Shown: piece after piece, positions 49,886 to 59,027 of the stretch
How the letters are laid out: each line of letters opens with the position of its first letter
Numbering within the stretch: the first letter of the stretch is position 1
Source: Planctomycetota bacterium
GTDB lineage: Bacteria > Planctomycetota > Phycisphaerae > WQYP01
Reading direction: 5' to 3'
DNA length: 64,000 bases
NCBI GenBank assembly: GCA_021831565.1
Contig: JAKBMM010000003.1
Span: forward strand, 1-64,000
Program-made: the position numbers and the translations under genes
The notes under the pieces: model-generated
Told to the model about the DNA's origin: nothing
Databases searched by the model: none
Seen by the model: the letters and a program-made list of their open reading frames with translations, nothing else

Positions 49886-51142
49886 ATGGAGTTTCGCATG
49901 ATCGACGGCGTGGACGTGGCGATTGTCGGCGGCGGACCGGCGGGTTCCACCGTTGCCGCCTTGCTGGCCCAGGCGGGGTTGCAAGTCGCTTTGGCCGAGC
50001 AAAAGCCGTTTCCCCGCCAGAAAGTCTGCGGTGAGTTTATCTCCAATGGCGCCCGGCCGGTTTTGGAACGGCTGGGATTGCTGGCGGAATTTGATTCACT
50101 GGCCGGCCCTCCATTGCGGCGCGTGCGGGTGCTGACCCAGACCGGCCAGAGTATCGAAGCGCCCTTTCCATCCGATATTGCCGGGGCTTTTCCGCGGGCG
50201 ATTTCCCGCGATCTTTTTGATCAACTTCTGATTGCCCGCGCGCGGGAGTGGGGCGCCCACATTCTTCAACCCTGTCATGTCACTGCCATCGCCGGTTCCA
50301 CCGGCGCCGGGTTTCTTGTGCGAACCGGCGGCGGCGATATTCGCTCTCGTTGCGTGGTCGTTGCGCACGGTATGCCCGCAAGCCCCGCGGTGGCGGGTCG
50401 CCTTGCTCCCACCGGCGCGGACAACGGTTTTGTCTGCTTCAAGACTCATTTCACCGGCTGCAACCTGCCGAACGATCTGATCGCCATCGCCGGAGTTCGC
50501 GACCTTTACGCCGGCCTGGCGCCTACCAGCTCCGGTCCCGATAGCTATCGGGATCGTACGCATCCGCCGGCCGCAATTGATTGCCGGCGGTACAATCTCG
50601 CTTTTGTCGCGCGGCGGCGTCTTCTGGCGCATTACCCCGACGCCGATTCCCTGCTGGCCTATCTATTCCGGCGCAATGCACCGTTGCTTGGCATGATTCG
50701 CCACGCCCGGCGGATTGATCGCTGGCATGCTTGCGGGCCGCTGGTTCCGGGCGTGCGTCGCATTTTTTCCGACGGCTGTTTTTTCACCGGCAATGCCGCC
50801 GGCGAGGTTCACGCGCTCATTGGAGAAGGGATCACACTCGCCCTGCGCTCCGCCCGGCTGCTTTCCGATAAGCTTGTCCACGGCTTGCGGGCCGGGGAGG
50901 GGTTCGAGGATATTGGCCTCGCCTATGAAGCGGCCTGGCGGTGTGAATTTTACCGGCGTTGGCGCGCCGGCAATCTCTTTTCGGAGTTGCTGATGCGCCC
51001 GCTTCTGGGCGAAGTTGCCGCCGCTGTCTTGGAGGCCTTTCCTGAACTGATGACCCTCGCGGTGCATTATTCCGGTAAAACACCCGCGGCGCCTGACCGA
51101 TTCGGTGGAGTATCGAATTGCCGCACTCCCGGAAATGATTAA
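49886..51142 (+). CDS. FAD-dependent oxidoreductase (geranylgeranyl-reductase-like)
   Basis: VDVAIVGGGPAGSTVAALLAQAGLQVALAEQKPFPRQKVCGEF. Confidence 0.9.
   Translation: MEFRMIDGVDVAIVGGGPAGSTVAALLAQAGLQVALAEQKPFPRQKVCGEFISNGARPVLERLGLLAEFDSLAGPPLRRVRVLTQTGQSIEAPFPSDIAGAFPRAISRDLFDQLLIARAREWGAHILQPCHVTAIAGSTGAGFLVRTGGGDIRSRCVVVAHGMPASPAVAGRLAPTGADNGFVCFKTHFTGCNLPNDLIAIAGVRDLYAGLAPTSSGPDSYRDRTHPPAAIDCRRYNLAFVARRRLLAHYPDADSLLAYLFRRNAPLLGMIRHARRIDRWHACGPLVPGVRRIFSDGCFFTGNAAGEVHALIGEGITLALRSARLLSDKLVHGLRAGEGFEDIGLAYEAAWRCEFYRRWRAGNLFSELLMRPLLGEVAAAVLEAFPELMTLAVHYSGKTPAAPDRFGGVSNCRTPGND
50536..50553. repeat. TCCCGATAGCTATCGGGA perfect 18-bp palindrome within a CDS
   Basis: Perfect palindrome encoding PDSYRD in frame. 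Confidence 0.8.
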
Positions 51143-51345
51143 GAACCTATGCTTTTGAGATAGTTTCCAACACCGGCTAAAATAATACCGTTGCGACGGT
51201 ACGGGGCGCGCTGGACCGGCACCGCGGACGCAAAGCGCCGGCGTCCCGGCGTGGCGCGCCGGGGTTGGGCGTGGATCTGTTTTACCCCGGCGCCGCCCGG
51301 ATCGCGGCGCGCCGGCGGGCGGATGCGCCGATAGGAAAGGACCCT

Positions 51346-51900
51346 ATGGATGATTCTTTGGCCGGGCATCTATTGATCGCCACGCCCGCCTTGAACGATC
51401 CGAATTTTTTCCGGACGGTGGTTTTGCTTCTTCAACACGATGGCGAAGGGGCCATGGGCGTGGTGATCAACCGGCCCCTGTCGAAAACGATCGGCGAGGC
51501 GTGGAAGCAGATCAGTGCAAAGCCATACAAGAATCCATCGCCCTTATTCGACGGGGGGCCTTGTCCGAGCCCCCTGATTGTTCTGCACGTGCGGGAAAAT
51601 CAGGCCGACGGGCAAGCCCTGCCCGGACTATACTTCACTATGTCCAGCGTCGCGGTGACGGCCCTGGTGGAAAACGAAGCGACGCCGATAAAATTCTTCG
51701 TCGGAAACGCCGGTTGGTCGCCCGGCCAACTGGAAAAGGAAATCGACCAGGGGGCCTGGCTGATCGCGCCGGCGACGCCGGAACTGGTTTTTCGCAGCGA
51801 TGAGAGCCAATGGCTTGATTTAACCCGCGCCGTCGCCCGCGCCAGAACCGTGCCGGATCTGAATCCGAAAATCATTCCTCCCGACCCGAGCGTGAATTGA
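51346..51900 (+). CDS. YqgE/AlgH (UPF0301) family protein
   Basis: LAGHLLIATPALNDPNFFRTVVLLLQHDGEGAMGVVINRPL. Confidence 0.93.
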   Translation: MDDSLAGHLLIATPALNDPNFFRTVVLLLQHDGEGAMGVVINRPLSKTIGEAWKQISAKPYKNPSPLFDGGPCPSPLIVLHVRENQADGQALPGLYFTMSSVAVTALVENEATPIKFFVGNAGWSPGQLEKEIDQGAWLIAPATPELVFRSDESQWLDLTRAVARARTVPDLNPKIIPPDPSVN

Positions 51901-51913
51901 TACAGATGAAGAT

Positions 51914-52813
51914 ATGATAAACGATCGCGGCTATATTCAGACCGAACAGCAAAACCCCGATTCGCAGGGGTTGGATCGCCTGGCCATCGTGGACGCGGTG
52001 CGGCTGATGAACCGGGAAGACAAGAAGGCCGTGGAGGCCGTAGGCCGCCAGGCCGAGGCGATTGCCCAGGCGGTGCGAATGGCGGCGGATGCTTTCTCCG
52101 CCGGCGGCCGGCTGATTTACGTGGGCGCCGGCGCCAGCGGACGCCTTGGCGTTCTGGATGCGGCGGAATGCCCACCGACATTTTCAACCGATCCGGCCAT
52201 GGTGGTGGGCGTCATCGCGGGCGGCGCCGCGGCGTTGCAGCGCCCCGTGGAACATGCGGAGGACGATCCGGGCGCCGGCGCCGCGGCGATGCGGGAGCGG
52301 CACGTCGCCGCGGCGGATGTAGTGGTGGGCATTGCCGCGGGCGGCACCACGCCTTTTGTGCACGGAGCGGTGGATGAAGCCCGTCGCCTTGGGGCCAAGA
52401 CCATTTTCCTCACCTGCACCGCCCGGGAACACATTCGTGTCCCGGCGGAGTTGTTCATCTGCCTGCCCACCGGGCCGGAAGTGATCGCCGGCTCCACGCG
52501 GCTCAAGGCCGGCACCGCCACCAAGACGGTTCTCAACATCATCAGCACCCTGGCGATGGTGCAGATCGGCAAGGTGTATGGAAACGTGATGGTCGATCTG
52601 GATGCGAAAACAAGCGACAAGCTGGTGGATCGGGCGGCGCGAATCCTCATGCAACTGACCGGATTGGCGCGTGCGGAGGCGCTGTATCTGCTCACGCGGG
52701 CGGAGGGCAAGGTGAAGCGGGCGGTGGTCATGCACCGCCGCCGCTGCCGGCCGGAAGAAGCCGACGCACTGTTGGCCGGGGCCGGCGGCAGACTGCGGGA
52801 TATTATCGAATAA
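51914..52813 (+). CDS. murQ: N-acetylmuramic acid 6-phosphate etherase
   Basis: RLIYVGAGASGRLGVLDAAECPPTFSTDP; GSTRLKAGTATKTVLNIISTLAMVQIGKVYGNVMVDLDA. Confidence 0.96.
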   Translation: MINDRGYIQTEQQNPDSQGLDRLAIVDAVRLMNREDKKAVEAVGRQAEAIAQAVRMAADAFSAGGRLIYVGAGASGRLGVLDAAECPPTFSTDPAMVVGVIAGGAAALQRPVEHAEDDPGAGAAAMRERHVAAADVVVGIAAGGTTPFVHGAVDEARRLGAKTIFLTCTAREHIRVPAELFICLPTGPEVIAGSTRLKAGTATKTVLNIISTLAMVQIGKVYGNVMVDLDAKTSDKLVDRAARILMQLTGLARAEALYLLTRAEGKVKRAVVMHRRRCRPEEADALLAGAGGRLRDIIE

Positions 52814-52856
52814 AGGCCGGGCGCGACGATCCTGTCTCGCCGGCCAGCGGGGTTGG

Positions 52857-53909
52857 TTACTCCCAGAAAAACAGCGAACCGCCATCGAAATAGTTGCAAT
52901 GCAAATTGGCCGGGCCTTTCCACTGCACCGAGCCGTCGTTGTAGAGAATGTTCGCGCCCCGCACGCCGTTTTGGCCGACATGGTTCGACAGGGGCACGAT
53001 TCCCGGCTCACCTATGTTATTGGGCTGGAATAACCAAGACTGCGGCGGGGGCTGTGAATTGCTCACCGTAACATCACTGCCCAGAATGGACTCCACGGCG
53101 CTGTGGCTGTTGGTGACCGAAGTGAACGGATGCGCCGGATCCAGAAGGGAGGTATTCGCCGAAATACCCGTCCAAGGGTTGGTTACGTTAATGGGGCTGG
53201 TGTTCGTAAGCCCGTGTTTGCCCGTCGGGTTCGAAAACGTGCCCTGGGAAAATCCGAACCAGTAGTTGTAGCCAAGGAAAATGGCCTGCAAAAATTCGTA
53301 GGGTTTTGTCAGGCTTTTCTGCCAGGGAGAAAGCGGCTGGCCCCATTCGGCGGGATCGTATAGTTTCTGCGGCGCAATCCACGACATGGGAAACGTGCGG
53401 GACTTTTGCCCGCTGCTGCCGTTCGCCTGCCAGGTATCCCCGTCGAGGGTAAACAGGCCGGCCTGCGGGCAAAAGAAAACTTGGGGATTCTTGATGATGC
53501 CGCTGGTATAGAGCAAACCATAACCAAAGGAGTAAGGCTGGTTGGCCATGTCCATGCCGGGGCCGGTGGAGTCGAGATTGCCGAACGGTTCGAGAGCCTC
53601 GTGTATATATCCTCCCCCACTATCCTGATTGTGCCACCCCGCCGGCATGGGATAGTTTTTGTATTCGCCGATGTAAACGAACACGCCCTGCCCCAGCGAC
53701 CGCAGATTCGAGGCGCAGACGATCTGCATGGCCAGGTTGCGCGCCTTGCCCAAAGCGGGCAGCAACAGCGAGAGCAAAACGGCGATGATCGAAATGACCA
53801 CCAGCATCTCCACCAGAGTGAAGCCGGATGGCGATTTACTGTTAGCCGCGGGCCTTGGCACACGCGTGGCCACAAAGTTCACGCGGCAAGGCATCGAATT
53901 TTTCGGCAT
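52857..53909 (-). CDS. prepilin-like N-methylation protein with H-X9-DG-like C-terminus (DUF1559-like)
   Basis: SGFTLVEMLVVISIIAVLLSLLLPALGKAR; NHVGQNGVRGANILYNDGSVQW. Confidence 0.9.
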   Translation of the reverse strand: MPKNSMPCRVNFVATRVPRPAANSKSPSGFTLVEMLVVISIIAVLLSLLLPALGKARNLAMQIVCASNLRSLGQGVFVYIGEYKNYPMPAGWHNQDSGGGYIHEALEPFGNLDSTGPGMDMANQPYSFGYGLLYTSGIIKNPQVFFCPQAGLFTLDGDTWQANGSSGQKSRTFPMSWIAPQKLYDPAEWGQPLSPWQKSLTKPYEFLQAIFLGYNYWFGFSQGTFSNPTGKHGLTNTSPINVTNPWTGISANTSLLDPAHPFTSVTNSHSAVESILGSDVTVSNSQPPPQSWLFQPNNIGEPGIVPLSNHVGQNGVRGANILYNDGSVQWKGPANLHCNYFDGGSLFFWE

Positions 53910-53977
53910 GATGCGAACTCCTTCGCACCGGCCAGCCGGCCGACAGGTTATTCTTCCGCCACCCCCTCATTCCATGC

Positions 53978-54478
53978 CTACTGGCGGGCAGGTTCGGTTG
54001 GCTGCTGGTCAGAAACCGTCGGCGGTTGGTCAGAATCAGGTCGGCGACGGCCCGGCGGCGCCAAGAACACAAGAGTCGCCGCGGCGGCAAGCAGGGCGTT
54101 GCGGCCCAAGCCAAGGGCCAAGCCGCGTTCAATCACCACCGGCTCATGGGCTTGTTTCCAGGCGGCGCCAAAACAGCCGCAGGGCTGCGGATAGTGCTGG
54201 GCCATGTCGTAGATGATCGCGCCGGAGAAAATGGCCAGCAGAAGCAATGCCGCGAATGCGGCGACGCCATTTCGCCAGCCATTAATTAACCAGACACCAA
54301 GGGCGATTTCAATACCGATCAGGCCATTGGCAAACCAGGGATGCGCGTATATGAGTTCGCCGAACATCGTCGCATGACCCGGCGGCAGCAGACTTTTGGT
54401 CAGCGCCGCGATGATGAACACCGCGCCGAGAGCAAATGTCATAACACGGGTTATTACGACTCGCCAGTTCTTGTGCAC
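53978..54478 (-). CDS. MauE/DoxX-like membrane protein
   Basis: Four TMs; ALTKSLLPP..FANGLIGIEIALGVWL; YPQPCGCFG motif. Confidence 0.75.
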   Translation of the reverse strand: MHKNWRVVITRVMTFALGAVFIIAALTKSLLPPGHATMFGELIYAHPWFANGLIGIEIALGVWLINGWRNGVAAFAALLLLAIFSGAIIYDMAQHYPQPCGCFGAAWKQAHEPVVIERGLALGLGRNALLAAAATLVFLAPPGRRRPDSDQPPTVSDQQPTEPARQ

Positions 54479-54533
54479 CGGAATCGCTCCTCAAAAAAAG
54501 ACTATTTAGCTAATCATAAACACACCCTTGAGC

Positions 54534-55595
54534 TTACCACCTCTCTTGAGCCTCCTTGATCCAACGGAGCAGGGCCTGGGAGTCGATGATGGAAATATTC
54601 TTTTGTTTTTTGATCCTGTCCTCCAGGCTTTTAAGAGCAACTCGTATACGGCGGGCAGCTCTTCTATGGCCATGACCAATCATTGTACGAACATCGCCGC
54701 GGATTATTCTGAGATAGAAGTATTCCAGGAAAATATGTCTTTTCAGTTTACGGAATGTCGCCTTCATGGTTGCAACATAATTCCCAACAAGTTTCTTCGG
54801 CAGCACATGATAACCATGTTCCATTTTCACAATGGCAAGATGTGTAGCCAAAAACGGGCGCTTGATGGATATAAAGCGCATTTCGTAATGAACCGCGGGC
54901 CAATATATTTTTAGCAAACGAGCCCTTTGAAGAGGTGTTATGTGTAATGCAATCGCATTTTGTCGCGCAAAGGAGCTGCTCGGATTAAACCAGCCGTTAA
55001 GAACCGTCCCCACACCTAATGACGGAGCGTCCTGGCACCGTAGCAGAATGCCCGCCCTTGCATATTTTGTCGCACGCACGTTCTCTCCCTTATGGAGCAT
55101 ATTTATCGATCTGGCAGATAAATAACTCCAAATGAACCAGCGCTCCACAGGTGTGCCATAGCCCCACGGAGAACCAGGTTTTTCCATGTAGCCATTCAAT
55201 GTGAGTGAAGCCAATATTTTGTTGCGTAACGCTATGGCATTAGCGCCGGCATTTAGAGCACCAACAAGGGAATGAATGGCTCGCCTGACGGGTGGCTGCG
55301 CCATTACATCTTTCCAAGCCTTGTTTACATTTCCCGTTTGATTCGTTTTCATGAACCGGATAATCTTGCGATATTGTGGAAGATATGAATGATTACCGGT
55401 CTTCATTCCTAAAATCTTCTGCACCCGTGTCGCGAGCGCTTCCCGTGCAGGCCTGCGACTTACATTGGCCAGTACATGTAGACATAGTGTCCCAACAAAC
55501 AAACCTGTCAGAAATTGGAGACTTTTCTTATGAATCGTCAGATTCATCCCTTTAACCTGCTTGACGAAAACCATGCTTTCTCGGCCTTTTTCCAA
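54534..55595 (-). CDS. hypothetical membrane-anchored basic protein
   Basis: 353-aa ORF, N-terminal TM, no recognised domain. Confidence 0.65.
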   Translation of the reverse strand: MEKGRESMVFVKQVKGMNLTIHKKSLQFLTGLFVGTLCLHVLANVSRRPAREALATRVQKILGMKTGNHSYLPQYRKIIRFMKTNQTGNVNKAWKDVMAQPPVRRAIHSLVGALNAGANAIALRNKILASLTLNGYMEKPGSPWGYGTPVERWFIWSYLSARSINMLHKGENVRATKYARAGILLRCQDAPSLGVGTVLNGWFNPSSSFARQNAIALHITPLQRARLLKIYWPAVHYEMRFISIKRPFLATHLAIVKMEHGYHVLPKKLVGNYVATMKATFRKLKRHIFLEYFYLRIIRGDVRTMIGHGHRRAARRIRVALKSLEDRIKKQKNISIIDSQALLRWIKEAQERW

Positions 55596-55761
55596 AAATT
55601 AACGGGAAGTTAGGTTAAGTCTTTTGCGCCATTCCTTAAGCACAATCTTTTCCATTGCCAACTATCCTTGAACAAGCTTGCACACGTACTTTGACTCCCG
55701 AACTACTTCCTGTGGATCAGCTTCTTCCATTCTACCACTCGCCAACCCCGGACAGAAACTG

Positions 55762-56100
55762 TCACAGGCCCGGGCAAGTTGTGTTGCTGCACGCATCGTT
55801 GGGCATAACATTTTGCACGAGTAGGCCACAGACCTGTAGAGTATTCGTACATGGGCCACCATCACTTGGACATGATGTCTTGTAAAAGTAACCTCCGTCG
55901 CACGGGTAGAAAGCGTTGCATCCTGGCGGTGGGGTACCGGGAATATCATACAAACAATATGACGGCGGCGGTGGCTCGCTACCCGGAATCATGCCGCCAC
56001 CAAAGCCGATCCCCAATCCCGCAGCGCAGACCGCCGCCGCCACGAGTGCTCTTGTCTTCCTGCTTTGCCAATTGAACCGATTTTGAATTGCGTTAACCAT
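55762..56100 (-). CDS. small Cys-rich secreted protein, hypothetical
   Basis: Signal-like N-terminus, then SYC..GC..PC..SC..PC..VC..AC..TC pattern. Confidence 0.55.
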   Translation of the reverse strand: MVNAIQNRFNWQSRKTRALVAAAVCAAGLGIGFGGGMIPGSEPPPPSYCLYDIPGTPPPGCNAFYPCDGGYFYKTSCPSDGGPCTNTLQVCGLLVQNVMPNDACSNTTCPGL

Positions 56101-56167
56101 GTGGGTACTCCTTAAACTGGAACAAACAACATTGCGAATTCCGGAACACCCGGAATCCGGTACTTTC

Positions 56168-58825
56168 CTACTTGGCCGCCGCCGTACGCGGTTTTGTTTT
56201 CAATCTTTTCACGTATTTCCGAATCAAATGGAACTCAAAGCCATGATAGGAAGATACAGGGTGCCACTCATTCCACCGCAATCCTTTTTCAATTTGCCGC
56301 GAAGTTAAAAGGTCGCGCGATTTCTCCACCGCCTCCCAGCGATGAAAAAGCCCCAAGTGGTAATAGCATTTTTCCACGAGCACCGCGGCGGCGGAGTTTT
56401 GCGGCTGCTCGCCGTAATGCGCCACGCACCAGCGCAGAACTAATAAGTAAGCCTGCCGCTGGTTGGCCGCCCAGGCGGCGGGGTTGCGGTGTTCGAGCAC
56501 ATTAAGAATTTGAAGAATCAGGCGGGCTGTGTGGATGGTCGCAGTATTGTGGACGTCGACGTCCGCGCTCCCAAGGCACCATTCGGCCGCCAATTGGGTG
56601 CGCAATTCCGCTCTATGCCTCTCGTGAGCTTGCCAGGCCCGGCGGCCGAAATAATAAGGTGCCGGATGCTCGGCCAATGGGTCCAGCATGGCTCCGGCCA
56701 ACATGGCGTCGCGGGAATAATTTTTCGCCACGCGAATCACCAGCTTCATTGGCCCGCGCACCAGGAACCGCTTCCAGACCCCTCCCCAGAAATTCACCAC
56801 CCGGCTCTGGGCCGCTCCACGCATCTTCGCCAACGGCGCGGTATTGGGAAAAAGGTCGGAGCCGAAGAGGTAGGTTGCGGGCAGGGGAAGCAGGGAAATG
56901 ACATAATCGCGGTTGCGGTTCGGGCCGGTGTGGCCATCCTTGTTGAAAAAATAGAGCGAGAGCGTGTACTCGCCGGGCGGAATGTGCAGATACACGTAAA
57001 GCCCCGGTCCCTGCCAGGTGACCGGGTAAGTCTCGCCGTGATCGTCGATTTCCGATTCCCGCCGATCCTCGGCCCAAGTCGTCTTGTGCATGATAATCTG
57101 TTTATCCAGGTAAACCTCCGGCAGTTCCAGCACCCTTTTTTTCGCCGTGAACAGCCACTGAATCCAAAAGCGGACAGCATCGCCGCCAGGAAGATGATAT
57201 CCTCCGTTGTCATGTTGTCTGTGATGCGGACCAATCCCTGCGTCGTGATCCAGCGCCACCGAAGCGGGCGACCATACGTAGTCCCCCGGCCAACTGCGGC
57301 AGGCAAACAGACACGCCCAATATCTTCCATATCTTCCCAGCCATGTGCCCTGTGTGCGCCAGTCACTGGTGATGGGGACAACCCGCGGACCGGCGGGACG
57401 CGCCGACACGCGATGGGCCAGCAACTTCCGGCATAAGCCGGCCAGCCCGCCTGCCGTGGGCGCCCAGGCCGGCGCCGGCAGATTCGCCCGCCAGGACAAC
57501 CAGGCCAGCGTATCGTGGAACCCGCCGAGAACATAATGGAATAATCTGCTCCACCACGACGGCGCCGAAATGCGAACCGCCGAGACGCCCGCGCCATAGT
57601 GGCCGACCAGCGTTTTTCCATCGCCCAGTGGCAAAATGGCCGAAATGTCGTAACGCCCGCCGGGTTGGCGCCAAGAGAGTGGCATCTGGATAGCCCCCCC
57701 GTGCCTCCTTTCCGGAATATTCCCTTGCGGCCGGTTGATGCGGAACATGTTGGTCCAGCAGCCGCTGTGCCACGTACCCAGCCAGAGCTTGCCATTGGGC
57801 GACTGGGCCAGGCAGGTGATGTGATCCTCGGGCAGCAGCAAATCTTTTTCAGCCGCCGGCACTATCGGCACGTGATGGGGTGGCCGCCAAAGCTGGCGAT
57901 CCTTGAGAGCGTAATCCGCCCCGCGCACAAAGTGGAAAAGGCCGGGGTTGCGGATGCTGCTCCAAGCCAGACCTTCATCGGTAGCCACGTAAACCCGGCC
58001 AGTCTTCTTGCCCACCAGCACCGCGTTGACCAAGTTGCTCGGCAAGCCGCGCCCGGTGGGCGTGATCGGTATTTTCCACGGCCCATGGATCGTGATCCAC
58101 TGTCGGTACGGCGGGTAGGCGATGGCCAAGCCATGGCATTGCGTGCCCACAAACGCTTGGCCGTGGCGGCCGAAGGCGACGCAATCCGGGTCTGGAGGCA
58201 GACCGCCGGCGCGAGTAATGTAACGCCACGTGTGTTGGCCGGTTTGATAGATGCTGATGCCCGCCTCCGTGCACATCCAGACGGATCGGTCGCGGGGATT
58301 GACGGCGATGGCCACCACGTGCGAACCCAGCGGGCCGTTGAGTAAACCGTAATGTTTCCAGGTATAGCCGTTGAACACGCACACGCCGCGGCGCAGCGTG
58401 CCGGCCCACAGGCGGCCCCGGGAGTCCAGGCAGAGCGAATAAATATGGTCGCTGACCAGGCCGGGGGAGTTGGCCTTGTCATAATGTTTCCAAGCGGAAG
58501 CGAGCTGGGAAGGCTGGTAATGGTAGATGCCGGAATCCTCGCCGGCGACCCAGGCCCCGCCGCAGCCATCGGAGATCATGGCGGTAACATAATGGACGGG
58601 GCAATAGCTCAGTGATCGATCAACCCAAACAAACCGGGCCATCGTGAAGGACGGGGGAGCAAACAAACGTTTCCACCAGAAGTATCCCAGGGCCAGGAGA
58701 AAGAGCACCGCCAGGATGCTTACAAAACGGGAATATTTGTTGATGGTTTGGCGCAGATTGAGGGGATTCAGATCATCCCGCAGACCTTTCCACCATGCGC
58801 CAAAAAGGGAACGCGGAGGAATCAT
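56168..58825 (-). CDS. propeller-repeat sensor-like membrane protein, paralog of the 3-1004 gene
   Basis: N-terminal TM; propeller-type repeats such as 'HIYSLCLDSRGRLWAGTLRRGVCVFNG' and 'HITCLAQSPNGKLWLGT'. Confidence 0.8.
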   Translation of the reverse strand: MIPPRSLFGAWWKGLRDDLNPLNLRQTINKYSRFVSILAVLFLLALGYFWWKRLFAPPSFTMARFVWVDRSLSYCPVHYVTAMISDGCGGAWVAGEDSGIYHYQPSQLASAWKHYDKANSPGLVSDHIYSLCLDSRGRLWAGTLRRGVCVFNGYTWKHYGLLNGPLGSHVVAIAVNPRDRSVWMCTEAGISIYQTGQHTWRYITRAGGLPPDPDCVAFGRHGQAFVGTQCHGLAIAYPPYRQWITIHGPWKIPITPTGRGLPSNLVNAVLVGKKTGRVYVATDEGLAWSSIRNPGLFHFVRGADYALKDRQLWRPPHHVPIVPAAEKDLLLPEDHITCLAQSPNGKLWLGTWHSGCWTNMFRINRPQGNIPERRHGGAIQMPLSWRQPGGRYDISAILPLGDGKTLVGHYGAGVSAVRISAPSWWSRLFHYVLGGFHDTLAWLSWRANLPAPAWAPTAGGLAGLCRKLLAHRVSARPAGPRVVPITSDWRTQGTWLGRYGRYWACLFACRSWPGDYVWSPASVALDHDAGIGPHHRQHDNGGYHLPGGDAVRFWIQWLFTAKKRVLELPEVYLDKQIIMHKTTWAEDRRESEIDDHGETYPVTWQGPGLYVYLHIPPGEYTLSLYFFNKDGHTGPNRNRDYVISLLPLPATYLFGSDLFPNTAPLAKMRGAAQSRVVNFWGGVWKRFLVRGPMKLVIRVAKNYSRDAMLAGAMLDPLAEHPAPYYFGRRAWQAHERHRAELRTQLAAEWCLGSADVDVHNTATIHTARLILQILNVLEHRNPAAWAANQRQAYLLVLRWCVAHYGEQPQNSAAAVLVEKCYYHLGLFHRWEAVEKSRDLLTSRQIEKGLRWNEWHPVSSYHGFEFHLIRKYVKRLKTKPRTAAAK

Positions 58826-58838
58826 GGATCGCCTCCTT

Positions 58839-58950
58839 GCCTACTCCTGCCTGCAGGCAGGCACGGGGCCGATAGGCTTTTGACCGTAGAGCAACTTGCC
58901 TTGGAGTAATTGCGGCGCTTGAGTCCATTCATGCCTATCGGCGGGCAGGC
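58839..58950. repeat. two copies of a TGCCTA..(G)GGCAGGC palindromic repeat
   Basis: TGCCTACTCCTGCCTGCAGGCAGGCA (58839-58864) and TGCCTATCGGCGGGCAGGC (58932-58950); a related copy TGCCTACTGGCGGGCAGG at 53975-53992. Confidence 0.6.
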
Positions 58951-59010
58951 GCAAACCCCGTCCGCCAAGGGCACGGGAATACATGAGATGGTACAGATAT
59001 GTTGATGCCA

Positions 59011-59027
59011 CCCCCCCCCCCCCCCCC
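59011..59027. repeat. poly-C homopolymer, 17 nt
   Basis: C17 read directly in the sequence. Confidence 0.9.

Noticed and set aside
51186-51260. Calling a c-di-GMP-I (GEMM) riboswitch upstream of yqgE
   Set aside because: Only one conserved strand (GGACGCAAAGC) is present; the GGGCAAACC strand and tetraloop receptor were not found, so it is kept only as a structured-leader observation.
57599-58345. 248-aa plus-strand ORF opposite the propeller gene
   Set aside because: Antisense shadow; propeller repeats clearly support the minus-strand frame.
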